Of a stretch of 64,000 nt of DNA, positions 8,516 to 17,774 are shown one piece after another. The stretch spans positions 248,001-312,000 of the forward strand of contig UBQX01000006.1 in the NCBI GenBank assembly GCA_900467685.1, read 5' to 3'. The notes beneath the pieces were generated by a model, which saw only the letters and a list, made by a program, of their open reading frames with translations, did not search any database and had not been told where the DNA came from. The DNA is from Hyphomicrobiales bacterium (GTDB lineage Bacteria; Pseudomonadota; Alphaproteobacteria; Rhizobiales; Rhizobiaceae). A program made the position numbers and the translations under genes. Every line of letters begins with the position of its first letter. The stretch's first letter is position 1.

Positions 8516-8798
8516 CCAATGCGTATCATTCAGCGGAATCTTTATCTCTTACGCCGTCTTCACGGCCGAGTCGCGATTATAGTTGATTCCCACAGCGCTC
8601 GCGAAGATGGGTGGAAAAGCCGCGAATTCGCATTGACTGTGTCGAATGGAGCGCGACCGGGCCGCCATCAGATGCCTTGCAGGGGCGGGTACCGGGGAAC
8701 ATCTTGCGAGAACGGGCGACAGAGTTTTAATCAGTTCCTTATACCATGGCGCGTCAGGTTGACCAAAAGCATCGGGTTTTTCCGCCAAGAGGTTTGAC

Positions 8799-9923
8799 GT
8801 GCGATCGAGAGAGACGGACGAGATCTTCAAGATCCTGGTGGCGCAGCTTGCCTACACCATCATGCCCACGACGGTGATGGGTCTGACCATTTCGGGGATC
8901 GGGCTCTTTGCCTATGACCGAGTGGGCAATATCGAGCTTCTTCTGAGTGTCATCGTCGGCGGCCTCGCTTCTGTGGCCAAAATCATCCTTATGTTGGCGC
9001 ATCGGCGCTTCAACGCGACGCAGCAGGCGACGGTCAAGCAGGCGGTCAGGTGGGAAACGTTCCACAGCCTGCTCACCTTCGTCGTTGCCGGATCGGTCGG
9101 CTGGCTGGCCTCGCTGATCTTCCTTCACGGCGATCTGTCGCTCGAGGTTCTGGCGACGGGGCTGCTCTTCGGCTATTGCGCCGGTGTTTCGAGCCGGATC
9201 GCCGTGCGACCCTATCTCGCGGCAACCGCCATCATCATCGCCGCCCTTCCGGCCATCACCTGCACGGCGCTGGCCGGCGGTTCGGCGCACTGGCTGCTCA
9301 CCGCGCTGTTTGCCATGTTCCTCGTGGCGGCCATGCAGAGCATCTGGCATGCCTATCACCTCTCAACCCGGCAGATCTGCCTGCGGCTTGAAATGGAGTG
9401 TCAGGCGCGGCGCGATCCGCTGACTGGGCTATGCAACCGTATCGCACTGACCGAGGCGTTCGAGGCGCTGGCCCGGGACGACGATACGCTGACCTGCCTC
9501 CACTGCTTCGACCTCGACGGCTTCAAGACCATCAATGACCGCTTCGGTCATGTTGCGGGCGACGAGCTTCTGGCTGCGATCGGCAAGCGGTTGCTGGACC
9601 TGCAGGGCGCGGCCAATATTGCCGTGCGCATGGGTGGCGACGAGTTCGTCGTGCTGCAGCCGGCCGTGCGCAATCCCGCCGATGCGGAAGGTCTCGCCGC
9701 GACGATCCTGAATGCGCTGCGCCTGCCTTACGTGATCTCCGGCCGGCCGGTCGCCATCGGCGTCAGCCTCGGTTACACGATCGAGCGCTCCGCGAATGCC
9801 GATCTCGGCACCATGATGCGGCTTGCCGATGCGGCCTCCTACCGCGTCAAGCGGCAGGGCGGCGGGGTTGACCGGGAAGTTCCGCCGACGCTGGACCTGA
9901 CCTGCTTTTCCTCGGCGGCCTGA
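8799..9923 (+). CDS. Membrane-bound diguanylate cyclase (GGDEF)
   Basis: This 374-residue protein has about six hydrophobic segments in residues 15-195, forming an integral membrane sensor of no recognised named type. A C-terminal GGDEF domain follows from about residue 200. The active-site signature R-M-G-G-D-E-F is intact, with the upstream F-D-L-D-G-F-K-x-I-N-D motif that binds metal and nucleotide, so c-di-GMP synthesis is expected. No RxxD inhibitory site precedes the GGDEF motif. Translation begins at GTG with AGAGG seven bases upstream. The 283 bases between it and dnaB hold no other gene that I can support. Confidence 0.88.
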   Translation: MRSRETDEIFKILVAQLAYTIMPTTVMGLTISGIGLFAYDRVGNIELLLSVIVGGLASVAKIILMLAHRRFNATQQATVKQAVRWETFHSLLTFVVAGSVGWLASLIFLHGDLSLEVLATGLLFGYCAGVSSRIAVRPYLAATAIIIAALPAITCTALAGGSAHWLLTALFAMFLVAAMQSIWHAYHLSTRQICLRLEMECQARRDPLTGLCNRIALTEAFEALARDDDTLTCLHCFDLDGFKTINDRFGHVAGDELLAAIGKRLLDLQGAANIAVRMGGDEFVVLQPAVRNPADAEGLAATILNALRLPYVISGRPVAIGVSLGYTIERSANADLGTMMRLADAASYRVKRQGGGVDREVPPTLDLTCFSSAA

Positions 9924-9951
9924 AGCCGGTGGCCGGCCATTTGCGTCTCAA

Positions 9952-10878
9952 CTAGACCGCTGCCACTTCGACCCGCTGTCCCCGCCCGAACACATAGACT
10001 GCCATCGCAACACCCAGCACCTGGAGCGCAGCGCCTGCCGCCTCGGTGGCCGTCGGAAGGCGCTGCTCGTAGATCAGGCCGAAAGAGACGCCGAAAACAG
10101 TCTCCGCGATGATCAGCTGCGATGTCAGCGACAGCGGCACATGCTTCGACGCATAGACCCAGCACCAGGTTGCCAGCCATGACGCGGCAAGCCCCATCGA
10201 GATCGACCATATGGCGAAGTTGACGATCTCGCCGGTTGGGGCGGTTGCGAACAGGCCATAGGATACTGTCGGGAGGAGAAGCAGCGCGGACAGTGCCGAG
10301 CCGACACCCTGAACGCCGGTCCAGTGCAGCCCGTCGGGCGCATCCGGTCGACGCATGATGGCGGCATTGCCGATGCCGTAGCCAATCCACACAACGAGGG
10401 CCACTGTGGACCAGAGCACCCCATTGATCACGGAGGGGCCAGCCACGTCCACATGGGCAAGCGTCGAGGCGTTGGCGACAACAAGGCCGATGACGATCAG
10501 CCCGAGCGGAAGGGCCAGCGCGCGCCACGGAAGGGCGCTCTCGCGCGCATTCGCGATGATGGGCAGCAGAACCGGCATCAACCCGGTAATCAGCGGCGGG
10601 ATGACCGCGCCCGCGTCCTTCACGGCAAAGGACACGAGAAGGAAATAGCCGGCATAGCCGATGCTTCCAAGCAGGATGCCGAAGACCCAGAGCCGCAGCG
10701 GCAGGCCCGTTGGCCTGAAGCGCCGGTTGAGCATGAGCAGGATGCAGGTCACCCCAAACACGCCGTAGCGGGCGGCGGCAAGGTCAAAGGCCGAAAAAGG
10801 CACGACCGCCCGTGGTGCGACGAAGGTGAGACCCCAGAGCGCACAGGTCGTCAGGCCCGCGAGAATGCCGAGATACAT
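9952..10878 (-). CDS. DMT-family (EamA) transporter
   Basis: This 308-residue protein has ten hydrophobic segments arranged as two EamA repeats, the pattern of drug/metabolite exporters. The first segment, with A-L-W-G-L-T-F-V-A-P, is a typical start of the family. Substrate is unknown. It ends 28 bases from the convergent GGDEF gene and is divergent from the PACE transporter gene, with 181 bases of shared upstream DNA. Confidence 0.85.
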   Translation of the reverse strand: MYLGILAGLTTCALWGLTFVAPRAVVPFSAFDLAAARYGVFGVTCILLMLNRRFRPTGLPLRLWVFGILLGSIGYAGYFLLVSFAVKDAGAVIPPLITGLMPVLLPIIANARESALPWRALALPLGLIVIGLVVANASTLAHVDVAGPSVINGVLWSTVALVVWIGYGIGNAAIMRRPDAPDGLHWTGVQGVGSALSALLLLPTVSYGLFATAPTGEIVNFAIWSISMGLAASWLATWCWVYASKHVPLSLTSQLIIAETVFGVSFGLIYEQRLPTATEAAGAALQVLGVAMAVYVFGRGQRVEVAAV

Positions 10879-11059
10879 AATGGCTCCGGAAATGGAAAAC
10901 GGCGCAAACGCCAGATGTTATGAGGCTCTATAGGCCGCTGCGGTCAATATTGCTATTCCGTTTGCGCCGTATAGACAAAATCTCTGCTGCGCCCTTTTCT
11001 TGTGCGGGCGGGCTCATGTAGACAGGGTTTGTCGAAAGAGAGCGGAGCAAGGCAGTTTC

Positions 11060-11479
11060 ATGACACCGAAGATCAGACGCGTGGTCTATGTCGCCTCCTA
11101 CGAGTTCTTCGCCATCCTCTCGGTCGGCTTCGCGCTTTCGGTTCTGCTCGGCAAACCGTTTTTCGATACCGGCAGCTTCGCCATGATGACCTCGCTGATC
11201 GCCGTCGCCTGGAATTATGTCTACACGAGCGGCTTCGAATGGTGGGAAGCCCGCCAGACGGTGAAGGGCCGTTCAACGCGCCGCCGCGCGGCCCATGCCA
11301 TCGGCTTCGAGGTCGGGCTGCTGGCGCTTTTCATTCCCTTCATGAGCTGGTGGCTGGCAATTCCGCTCGCGCAAGCGCTCGTCTACCAGATTTCCTTCGC
11401 GCTCTATTTCCTCTGCTACACCTATCTCTTCAATCTCGCCTTCGACTCGATCTTCGGCCTGCCGCAATCGGCGCAGTGA
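11060..11479 (+). CDS. PACE-family efflux transporter
   Basis: This 139-residue protein has four hydrophobic segments in two pairs, each a bacterial transmembrane pair repeat. The motifs R-V-V-Y-V-A-S-Y-E, W-N-Y-V-Y-T-x-G-F-E-W-W-E and the second-half F-E-V-G-L-L and Y-L-F-N-L-A-F-D are characteristic of PACE proteins, proton-driven exporters of biocides such as chlorhexidine and of short diamines. The ATG at 11060 with AAGG upstream is preferred over the in-frame start at 11000. Confidence 0.85.
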   Translation: MTPKIRRVVYVASYEFFAILSVGFALSVLLGKPFFDTGSFAMMTSLIAVAWNYVYTSGFEWWEARQTVKGRSTRRRAAHAIGFEVGLLALFIPFMSWWLAIPLAQALVYQISFALYFLCYTYLFNLAFDSIFGLPQSAQ

Positions 11480-11505
11480 TCCGTTAGCCCGACGCGAGAA
11501 TCCTC

Positions 11506-11524
11506 GGATGCGACTGTCGCATCC
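11506..11524 (+). terminator. Stem-loop after the PACE transporter gene
   Basis: GGATGCGA and TCGCATCC form an 8-bp stem with a 3-base loop, 27 bases after the PACE stop codon. No T-run follows, so termination strength is doubtful. Confidence 0.35.
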
Positions 11525-11568
11525 GCGCTTCACTGTGCGCAGGCGCCTGCAGCTTGGCCCTCGTCGCG

Positions 11569-11582
11569 TTGATCACGATCAA
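11569..11582. promoter_or_regulatory. FNR/FixK-type box (anaerobox)
   Basis: TTGATCACGATCAA matches the FNR/FixK consensus TTGAT-N4-ATCAA in all ten fixed positions. A possible -10 element, GAAAAT, at 11604-11609 puts the box near position -41, the place for class II activation. The next gene downstream is the aldehyde dehydrogenase at 11765. The protein that binds it is not in the window. Confidence 0.6.
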
Positions 11583-11764
11583 CTACCTCCCTTAGGCATC
11601 TGCGAAAATGGGAGCTGCCTGCGGTGAAGTCCACCGAAGCGGCGGCTCGGCCGCTGCTCGATCCCCGACACGCAGACGAATGAAGCGATATGCTTTCAAA
11701 GCCTCAAGGCGGCCCTCCAGGGTGCCATGCGCGCTGCGCCGCCACAAACGAAGGAATGGCTTCC

Positions 11765-13156
11765 ATGGCCTATGCAACGACAAATCCCTACACGGGCGAA
11801 CTTCTCAAGACCTTTCCCAACGCCACCGACACGGAGGTTCTGACCGCCATCGACGATGCCCACGGGGCCTTCCTGAAATGGCGGCTTCTGCCGGTGGCCG
11901 AGCGGGCGAAGATCATGCACGCTGCCGCCAATATCCTGCGCCGCGACATCGACGCTTACGCCAAGTTCCTGACGCTCGAAATGGGCAAGCTCTATTCGGA
12001 AGCCAAGGCCGAGGTGACGCTCTCCGCCGACATCTTCGACTACTACTACCAAAACGCTGAACGCCTGCTGGAGCCGGAAAAGCTGCCTGTTGCAAGCCCG
12101 GACGAGGGCGAGGCGATGCTGGTCTGCGAGCCTCTCGGCGTGCTCCTCGCGATCGAGCCGTGGAACTTCCCCTATTACCAGATCGCCCGCATCATCGCGC
12201 CGCAGCTTTGCGCCGGCAACACGATGCTGCTGAAACATGCATCGAACGTGCCGCAATCGGCCGCCATGTTCGAACGGCTGATGACGGAAGCTGGCCTGCC
12301 GCAGGGTGCGTTCAAGAACCTCTATGCCACCCGTTCGCAGGTCGAGCTGATCATCAACGACCCGCGCGTTCACGGTGTGGCTTTGACCGGGTCGGAAGGG
12401 GCGGGCGCAACGGTGGCTTCCGCCGCCGGTAACGCCCTGAAGAAGTCGACCATGGAGCTCGGCGGCGCCGATGCCTTCGTCGTGCTGAACGATGCGGAGC
12501 TTGAAAAGACGGTCAAATGGGCCGTCTTCGGCCGCCACTGGAACGGCGGTCAGGTCTGCGTCTCCTCCAAGCGCATGATCATAGAGGACGGGATCTATGA
12601 TCGCTTCTTCGACCAGTACAAGCAGGGCGTTGCGGCTCTGCGAGCCGGCGACCCCTTCGATGCGGCGACCACGCTTGCCCCTCTCTCCTCTCAAGGCGCG
12701 GCCGACGAGGTGAAGGACAAGATCCGGCAGGCGGTGGAGCATGGCGCAACGGCTCTTGAAGTTGGCCCGCCCGTCCCCAATCAGGGCGCCTTCGTGCAGC
12801 CGACGATTCTCACCGAGATCGGCAAGGACAATCCTGCCCGTTATTGGGAGTTCTTCGGTCCCGTCTCCATGCTCTTCCGCGCCCGCGACGAGCAGGAGGC
12901 GATCGAGATTGCCAATGACTCGCCCTTCGGCCTCGGCGGCTCCGTCTTCACCAGCAATCGCAAGCGCGGCGAGGCGGTGGCCCGGCAGATGTCCACCGGC
13001 ATGGTCTTCGTCAACCATCCGACCATGGTGAAGGCCGATCTGCCCTTCGGTGGCATCCGCCGCTCCGGCTATGGCCGCGAACTCATCGGCCTTGGCATCA
13101 AGGAGTTCGTCAATCACAAGCTGGTCTGCGTCGTCGATATCGACGCGCCTTTCTGA
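11765..13156 (+). CDS. NAD(P)-dependent succinate-semialdehyde dehydrogenase
   Basis: This 463-residue aldehyde dehydrogenase resembles the Sad/YneI and GabD type that oxidises succinic semialdehyde to succinate. The catalytic Cys265 lies in G-Q-V-C-V-S-S, and the general base Glu231 in M-E-L-G-G-A. The substrate-binding W-N-F-P motif, N-P-Y-T-G at the start and the P-F-G-G-I-R-x-S-G-Y-G-R-E end segment are present. The ATG at 11765 has GAAGGA nine bases upstream; in-frame ATGs at 11690 and 11756 are less likely. An FNR/FixK box lies 183 bases upstream, so expression is probably raised when oxygen is low. Exact substrate preference is inferred from the family. Confidence 0.88.
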   Translation: MAYATTNPYTGELLKTFPNATDTEVLTAIDDAHGAFLKWRLLPVAERAKIMHAAANILRRDIDAYAKFLTLEMGKLYSEAKAEVTLSADIFDYYYQNAERLLEPEKLPVASPDEGEAMLVCEPLGVLLAIEPWNFPYYQIARIIAPQLCAGNTMLLKHASNVPQSAAMFERLMTEAGLPQGAFKNLYATRSQVELIINDPRVHGVALTGSEGAGATVASAAGNALKKSTMELGGADAFVVLNDAELEKTVKWAVFGRHWNGGQVCVSSKRMIIEDGIYDRFFDQYKQGVAALRAGDPFDAATTLAPLSSQGAADEVKDKIRQAVEHGATALEVGPPVPNQGAFVQPTILTEIGKDNPARYWEFFGPVSMLFRARDEQEAIEIANDSPFGLGGSVFTSNRKRGEAVARQMSTGMVFVNHPTMVKADLPFGGIRRSGYGRELIGLGIKEFVNHKLVCVVDIDAPF

Positions 13157-13178
13157 CGAAAGTCCTGCCAATACAAAA

Positions 13179-13202
13179 GAAGGAGGCCGCCAGGCCTCCT
13201 TC
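13179..13202 (-). terminator. Bidirectional hairpin terminator between the aldehyde dehydrogenase gene and cfa
   Basis: GAAGGAGGCC and GGCCTCCTTC form a perfect 10-bp stem with a 4-base loop between two convergent genes. On the minus strand it runs into TTTTG, supporting termination of cfa; it also lies 22 bases beyond the plus-strand dehydrogenase gene. Confidence 0.7.
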
Positions 13203-13225
13203 GAGATCGATAGGGGAGCGGCGGT

Positions 13226-14482
13226 CTACTCGGCCGCCAGCTTCATCCCGGTCTGTTCCGAAGCAATCAGCGAGCGCTCCGTGTCAACCATGTAGTCCCG
13301 CGTCATCGGCAGCGCGTCGCGCCGCTTGACCAGCTGGAACTGGAAGACATTGAGGTCGAGGAAGCGGAAGGCGGCTTCCGACGACGCCAGGTAGAATTCC
13401 CACATGCGGCAGAACTCTTCGTCATAGAGCTTCGCCGCATCGTCCCAATGGGCGACGAAGCGGGCGCGCCAGTGCTTCAGCGTCTCGGCATAGTGATAGC
13501 GCAGGATCTCGATATCCGTCAGCATCAGCCCGGACCGCTCGATGGCCGGCAGCACTTCCGACATCGACGGGATGTAACCGCCGGGAAAGATATACTTCTC
13601 GATGAACGGATTGGTCGCAGACGGCGGCGAGGCCTGGCCGATCGTATGCATCAGCATCACGCCGTCATCATTGAGAAGCGCTGCCGCCTTTTCGAAATAT
13701 TCGTTGAAGCCCTTCTTGCCGACATGCTCGAACATGCCGACCGAGACGATGCGGTCGAACTTGCGGTCGAGATGGCGATAGTCCTTCAGCAGGAATTCGG
13801 CGCGACCCGACAGGCCGTTCGCCACCGCCCGTTTGTTGGCGATCGCCAGCTGCTCGTCTGACAGCGTCACGCCCGTGACCTTCGCGCCGAAAGTGCTCGC
13901 GAGATAGAGCCCCATCCCACCCCAGCCGCAGCCGATGTCGAGGGTTGAAAGGTCGGGTCGGTTGAAGTTCAGCTTCGAGGCGATGTGCCGCTTCTTCGCA
14001 AACTGCGCCTCCTCAAGCGAGGTTTCTGGTGTTGGGAAGTAGGCGCAGGAATATTGCCTGTCGTCGTCCAGGAAGAGATCGTAGAGAGCGCCCGAGAGAT
14101 CATAGTGGTGCTGCACGTTCTTCCGAGCGCGCATGAAATTGTTGCCGCGCCCGACGAGCGCACCGAAATTGCGCATGGAGAGCGCCAGCTTCGCAAACGA
14201 GTTTTTCGTCTCGACGCTGCCGGGCATGTTGGAGAGGGTCACCTGAAGGAAATCGTAGATCGTGCCTTCCAGCATCTTCAGCGAGCCCTGCATGTAGCAT
14301 TCGCCGAGCCTGAGCGCAGGGTCCAGCAGCAGCAGGTTTTCGGTGGCGGCATCGGTCAGATGCGCATGAACCGGCGCGCCGGTTCCGTCGCCATAGCGAT
14401 AGGTCTTTCCGCCCGATGCCGTGATGGAAAGATTGCCCTTGAGAATGGATCGGGACAGAAATCTGTCGAGAAATCGGTACAT
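13226..14482 (-). CDS. cfa: Cyclopropane-fatty-acyl-phospholipid synthase
   Basis: The enzyme transfers a methylene group from S-adenosylmethionine to cis-unsaturated phospholipid acyl chains, making cyclopropane lipids in the inner membrane. The 418-residue protein has the N-terminal lipid-interacting region, the SAM-binding motif L-D-I-G-C-G-W-G-G around residue 185, and the conserved V-G-M-F-E-H-V-G and H-T-I-G segments. The ATG at 14482 has GGAGG six bases upstream and removes 23 poorly conserved residues from the longest frame. The long upstream DNA (14483-14864) contains three hairpins that would lie in the mRNA leader. Rhizobia often carry two cfa genes; which one this is cannot be told. 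Confidence 0.93.
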   Translation of the reverse strand: MYRFLDRFLSRSILKGNLSITASGGKTYRYGDGTGAPVHAHLTDAATENLLLLDPALRLGECYMQGSLKMLEGTIYDFLQVTLSNMPGSVETKNSFAKLALSMRNFGALVGRGNNFMRARKNVQHHYDLSGALYDLFLDDDRQYSCAYFPTPETSLEEAQFAKKRHIASKLNFNRPDLSTLDIGCGWGGMGLYLASTFGAKVTGVTLSDEQLAIANKRAVANGLSGRAEFLLKDYRHLDRKFDRIVSVGMFEHVGKKGFNEYFEKAAALLNDDGVMLMHTIGQASPPSATNPFIEKYIFPGGYIPSMSEVLPAIERSGLMLTDIEILRYHYAETLKHWRARFVAHWDDAAKLYDEEFCRMWEFYLASSEAAFRFLDLNVFQFQLVKRRDALPMTRDYMVDTERSLIASEQTGMKLAAE

Positions 14483-14566
14483 GCTTGCCTCCGCGCGGTA
14501 AGCGGGACGGCGGTGGGGGAGAATTCGCCGAAGCCCCGCTTCAGAAACCATGATCCTTGGCTGGCC

Positions 14567-14694
14567 GGCCGCGTTGAACGGCCGGAATACCGGTCCGCGC
14601 AGGTCCGTCCTTTTGCAACGGGTTCGACCGCTGTAGCGCTGTGGAAGTTGTCTGCCGAACGGCAGACCCTGACCGGAGAGCGGGGGACGCTCTC
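14567..14694 (-). other. Structured leader upstream of cfa (three hairpins)
   Basis: The 435-base gap between cfa and rplI holds no gene I can support. Reading toward cfa it contains hairpin GAGAGCG/CGCTCTC (14676-14694), hairpin TCTGCCG/CGGCAGA (14651-14666) and hairpin GGCCG/CGGCC (14567-14583). If transcription starts upstream of them they form a folded 5' leader about 170 bases from the start codon; they could also be a small RNA. Confidence 0.35.
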
Positions 14695-14864
14695 ACCAGC
14701 GCGGATCAGAATTACGCAATCCCAAACATGTTCACCGGTATCGATACTAAGGATTACAAACTTTTTTACGCGAATCAACAGGATTTCTTAACAAATGATT
14801 AGATTCGCGCCAGCCTCGTCCTTTGCCTGAAAGACAGCAGTACGAGCGGCCTCCGAACGCAGAA

Positions 14865-14890
14865 AGGCCCGGGTGGTTCCACCCGGGCCT
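14865..14890 (-). terminator. Terminator of the rpsF-rpsR-DUF2232-rplI operon
   Basis: AGGCCCGGGTG and CACCCGGGCCT form a perfect 11-bp stem with a GTTC-type loop, followed on the minus strand by TTTCT. It lies about 28 bases beyond the rplI stop codon. Confidence 0.75.
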
Positions 14891-14917
14891 CGCAGAAAAG
14901 AAAGAAGGAGAAGACGA

Positions 14918-15499
14918 TTATGCGTTTTCGTCTTCGTCTTCGTATTCAGCTTCCGGGTTGAAGAAGTCTTCCGGACGCAGTGCATCTTCGTCGACGCCGT
15001 AGATGGCTTCAGCCGAGGTGAGGTCTTCACCCTTGGCCTGACGCTCTGCTTCTTCGGCCGAACGGGCAACGTTCAGTTCGATGGAGACGGCGACTTCTGC
15101 ATGCAGGTGCAGTTCAACCTTGTGCAGGCCGATGGCCTTGATCGGGTTGTTCAGTTCAACCTGGTTGCGGGCGATCGTGAAGCCTTCGTTGCCGAGGATT
15201 TCAACGATGTCGCGAGCAGCGACCGAACCGTACATCTGGCCGGTTTCGCCAGCCGAACGGACGACAATGAAGGACTTGCCGTCGAGCGACTCAGCAACCT
15301 TCTGAGCTTCAGACTTGCGCTCGAGGTTACGGGCTTCGAGCGTCGCGCGCTCGGATTCGAAACGGGCCTTGTTGGCAGCGTTGGCGCGCAGAGCCTTGCC
15401 GAGCGGCAGGAGGTAGTTGCGCGCGTAGCCGTCGCGAACCTTTACGGTTTCGCCCATCTGGCCGAGCTTGGAGATGCGTTCAAGAAGGATGACGTCCAT
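14918..15499 (-). CDS. rplI: 50S ribosomal protein L9
   Basis: The 193-residue protein begins M-D-V-I-L-L-E-R-I and continues with the G-Y-A-R-N-Y-L-L-P motif, the N-terminal 23S rRNA-binding domain of L9. A long central helix and the C-terminal domain follow. The acidic tail after about residue 150, ending in repeated D-E, makes it longer than the E. coli protein (149 residues), as is usual in rhizobia. It is the last gene of the ribosomal operon and lies 13 bases after the DUF2232 gene. Confidence 0.97.
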   Translation of the reverse strand: MDVILLERISKLGQMGETVKVRDGYARNYLLPLGKALRANAANKARFESERATLEARNLERKSEAQKVAESLDGKSFIVVRSAGETGQMYGSVAARDIVEILGNEGFTIARNQVELNNPIKAIGLHKVELHLHAEVAVSIELNVARSAEEAERQAKGEDLTSAEAIYGVDEDALRPEDFFNPEAEYEDEDENA

Positions 15500-15512
15500 C
15501 GTGATATTCCTT

Positions 15513-16511
15513 TCAGGTGTTCGAGGTGTCTGTTGAATTCTTGTCTGTGGATTTGCCGGCCACGGGCGTGAGCGCTATGGCGCGGCGGGTATCTAGCAGG
15601 CCGACGATCAGGAAGACGATGCCGGTCAGCGAAATGGTGAGATAGGCGAGGATCAGCGCCGGCATCCGCCAGGACTTGCCGCGGCTCTTCAGGTGAAAGG
15701 CAGCAAGGCCCGCCAGAAGGAAACCGCCGCCAAAAGCGCCCGCGATAGAGGAGCCGACGATCGTCAGCACATTGTTATGCGAGATCATTCCGGCGATCAG
15801 CAGTGCAAGGCCGACGCCGAGAACGTAGATGCTGTCGCGGTTCATGCGCAGCGCAGACGGCATGTCCTCACGCGGACGCAGTGCCTGCGTCGTGGTGCGC
15901 ACGATGATGGCGGAGAAATAATAGGCGGCGAAGATCGTGATGACCGACATCACGGCCTGGTTGAGCGGCAGCAGATAGTAGTAGAAGGCCGTCACCTGGG
16001 CGAGAACGGCCGCATCCATGCTGAAGGTCGGGTCCTGCGCACTGAGCGCCTTGATCGCGGCGCCGATGATGTCCGTCGCCGTGCCGCGGCTATAGCCCGT
16101 TGCAAGAAGGGTCAGGGCAACCGCAATCGCGACCAGCGTGCAAAGCCGCATCATCATGTCGGCCAGCGGATACCACGCCATCACGTTCGCCGGACCGCCA
16201 AGCTCTTCAGCGGGACGAGCGAAATTGGCCAGCCGCGACATCCATGCCGCCGGCAGCTGCGGAAGCGCCAGGATCGAAACCGCAAACAGCGGGGAAACGG
16301 TAAAGGCCAGCACGAGAAAGCTGGCGGCCAGCGCAGAACCGGCGGCAACGATGCCAAAGCCGAGGCCCGCGATGAAGACGGGCATGCCCGCGAGAATCAG
16401 GAAAACGATGGAGGCGGACAAATGCGATGTCGCGGCCAGCACCAGCAGCGCTGACGTCAATCCGGCGAGTGCGCCGATCGCGATCGATTTAAAGTCCGGG
16501 TTCATCTTCAT
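15513..16511 (-). CDS. DUF2232 membrane protein
   Basis: This 332-residue protein has eight or nine hydrophobic segments and belongs to the DUF2232 family, YybS-like membrane proteins of unknown function. In rhizobia a gene of this kind lies between rpsR and rplI, and this copy keeps that place. The N-terminus ([12 protein letters not shown]) is typical of a small-molecule transporter fold. The ATG at 16511 has a second in-frame ATG two codons later. It should be co-transcribed with its ribosomal neighbours. Confidence 0.85.
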   Translation of the reverse strand: MKMNPDFKSIAIGALAGLTSALLVLAATSHLSASIVFLILAGMPVFIAGLGFGIVAAGSALAASFLVLAFTVSPLFAVSILALPQLPAAWMSRLANFARPAEELGGPANVMAWYPLADMMMRLCTLVAIAVALTLLATGYSRGTATDIIGAAIKALSAQDPTFSMDAAVLAQVTAFYYYLLPLNQAVMSVITIFAAYYFSAIIVRTTTQALRPREDMPSALRMNRDSIYVLGVGLALLIAGMISHNNVLTIVGSSIAGAFGGGFLLAGLAAFHLKSRGKSWRMPALILAYLTISLTGIVFLIVGLLDTRRAIALTPVAGKSTDKNSTDTSNT

Positions 16512-16663
16512 CTCGCTGTCCTGCCGTTGGGTTTCCGCTGGCAGTTAGGGACGTGGCTTGCGCCATTCAATCCCAACATGGGTTTTGCGTCGTTCCGATC
16601 CGCGCCCATCGCGGAAGGGATCGGCGGAGGCTCTTGCGAAGCCTCCGCCGGAATCACACTGGC

Positions 16664-16909
16664 TTAGGCCAGAACGTAAGGCAGCAGGCCGAGGAAGCGG
16701 GCGCGCTTGATGGCCTTGGCCAGCTCGCGCTGCTTCTTCTGCGAAACAGCCGTGATACGCGAAGGAACGATCTTGCCGCGCTCGGAAATGTAGCGCTGCA
16801 GGAGACGAACATCCTTGTAGTCGATCTTCGGAGCGTTAGCGCCGGAGAAGGGGCACGTCTTGCGACGGCGGTGGAACGGGCGACGTGCCGGGGAAGATGC
16901 ATCAGCCAT
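16664..16909 (-). CDS. rpsR: 30S ribosomal protein S18
   Basis: The 81-residue product contains the S18 signature, with R-R-K-T-C-P-F, I-D-Y-K-D and L-L[14 protein letters not shown]. S18 binds S6 on the 30S platform. The ATG at 16909 has AAGGAG eight bases upstream; the in-frame TTG two codons earlier is not needed. It lies 12 bases downstream of rpsF. Confidence 0.97.
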   Translation of the reverse strand: MADASSPARRPFHRRRKTCPFSGANAPKIDYKDVRLLQRYISERGKIVPSRITAVSQKKQRELAKAIKRARFLGLLPYVLA

Positions 16910-16921
16910 GGTCAAATCTCC

Positions 16922-17368
16922 TTATGCACGGTCTTCGCGCGGACGGCGCGGACGGTCGTCGCGGTCACCGCGATCGCGGTTGAAGCCGCCTTCGCGCGGG
17001 CCACGGTCCGGACGGTCGCCATCGCGACGCGGACGGTCGTCACGGTCACGCTTCTGCATCATGGCAGACGGGCCTTCTTCGTGTGCTTCGACCGAAACGG
17101 TCATGTAACGAAGAACGTCTTCCGAGATACGCATCTGGCGTTCCATTTCCTGGATCGCTGCTGCCGGAGCCGTGATGTCCATGAGGACGTAGTGAGCCTT
17201 GCGGTTCTTCTTGATGCGGTAGGTGAGGGACTTGAGGCCCCAGTTCTCGACCCGGCCGACCTTGCCACCGTTTGCTTCGATCACGCCCTTGTAGTTTTCT
17301 ACAAGGCCTTCGACCTGCTGCGGGGTAACGTCCTGGCGGGCAAGGAATACATGTTCGTAAAGTGCCAT
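16922..17368 (-). CDS. rpsF: 30S ribosomal protein S6
   Basis: The protein begins M-A-L-Y-E-H-V-F and contains the S6 fold to about residue 95, with [11 protein letters not shown] typical of the family. A tail of about 45 residues rich in R-D and R-P repeats extends beyond the usual S6 length, a common feature in rhizobia. The longest frame reaches 17458, but the ATG at 17368 with GAAAGG upstream is the family start. It is the first gene of the operon, about 220 bases downstream of a candidate promoter. Confidence 0.97.
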   Translation of the reverse strand: MALYEHVFLARQDVTPQQVEGLVENYKGVIEANGGKVGRVENWGLKSLTYRIKKNRKAHYVLMDITAPAAAIQEMERQMRISEDVLRYMTVSVEAHEEGPSAMMQKRDRDDRPRRDGDRPDRGPREGGFNRDRGDRDDRPRRPREDRA

Positions 17369-17526
17369 TGTATTTTGCCTTTCTTGCGTTTCGATCAAAA
17401 CCCGGGCATGGCGCCAAGCCTCAACGACTGTTCGTGAACCCTGTTGAAAGGGCGGCAAGAAAAGCGTTTTGTCTCATACGGTCGAGAGCGGAGACACGGG
17501 AGGCCGGAAAGCTTCTGCTTCCATGT

Positions 17527-17543
17527 CGGACTTTTAAAGTCCG
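17527..17543 (-). other. Hairpin in the rpsF leader, possible S6:S18 regulatory site
   Basis: CGGACTTT and AAAGTCCG form a stem of about 7 bp in the presumed 5' leader of the rpsF operon, 159 bases upstream of the start codon. Many bacteria control this operon by binding the S6:S18 pair to an mRNA leader. Whether this hairpin is that site is inference. Confidence 0.25.
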
Positions 17544-17595
17544 GACCCTCCGTTCAGCCACCAGCCATAAGACCGGGTTAAACGATCAAGCGCGG

Positions 17596-17623
17596 CTTAT
17601 ACGGATTTTGGGACGGATTGCAA
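17596..17623 (-). promoter_or_regulatory. Candidate promoter of the rpsF operon
   Basis: On the minus strand TTGCAA (17623-17618) and TATAAG (17601-17596) are separated by 16 bases, a good match to a housekeeping promoter. It would give a leader of about 220 bases before rpsF. Confidence 0.5.
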
Positions 17624-17774
17624 GGGCCGAGGAAAATCTGCCGGCAAACCCCGAGTTTCCCGCTCGTTTGCGCCGCGACAAAGAAAAGGGGGCGCTGGAG
17701 TGCAATGGTTCACTACGGAGAGCCCATCTGCCTCCCGCAATCCAAGGTGTAGCGAGAGCAGGTAACTATAGTAC

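Noticed and set aside
6836-8797. 653-codon open frame on the plus strand
   Set aside because: It is antisense to dnaB and starts inside the PhnM-like gene; no domain was recognised.
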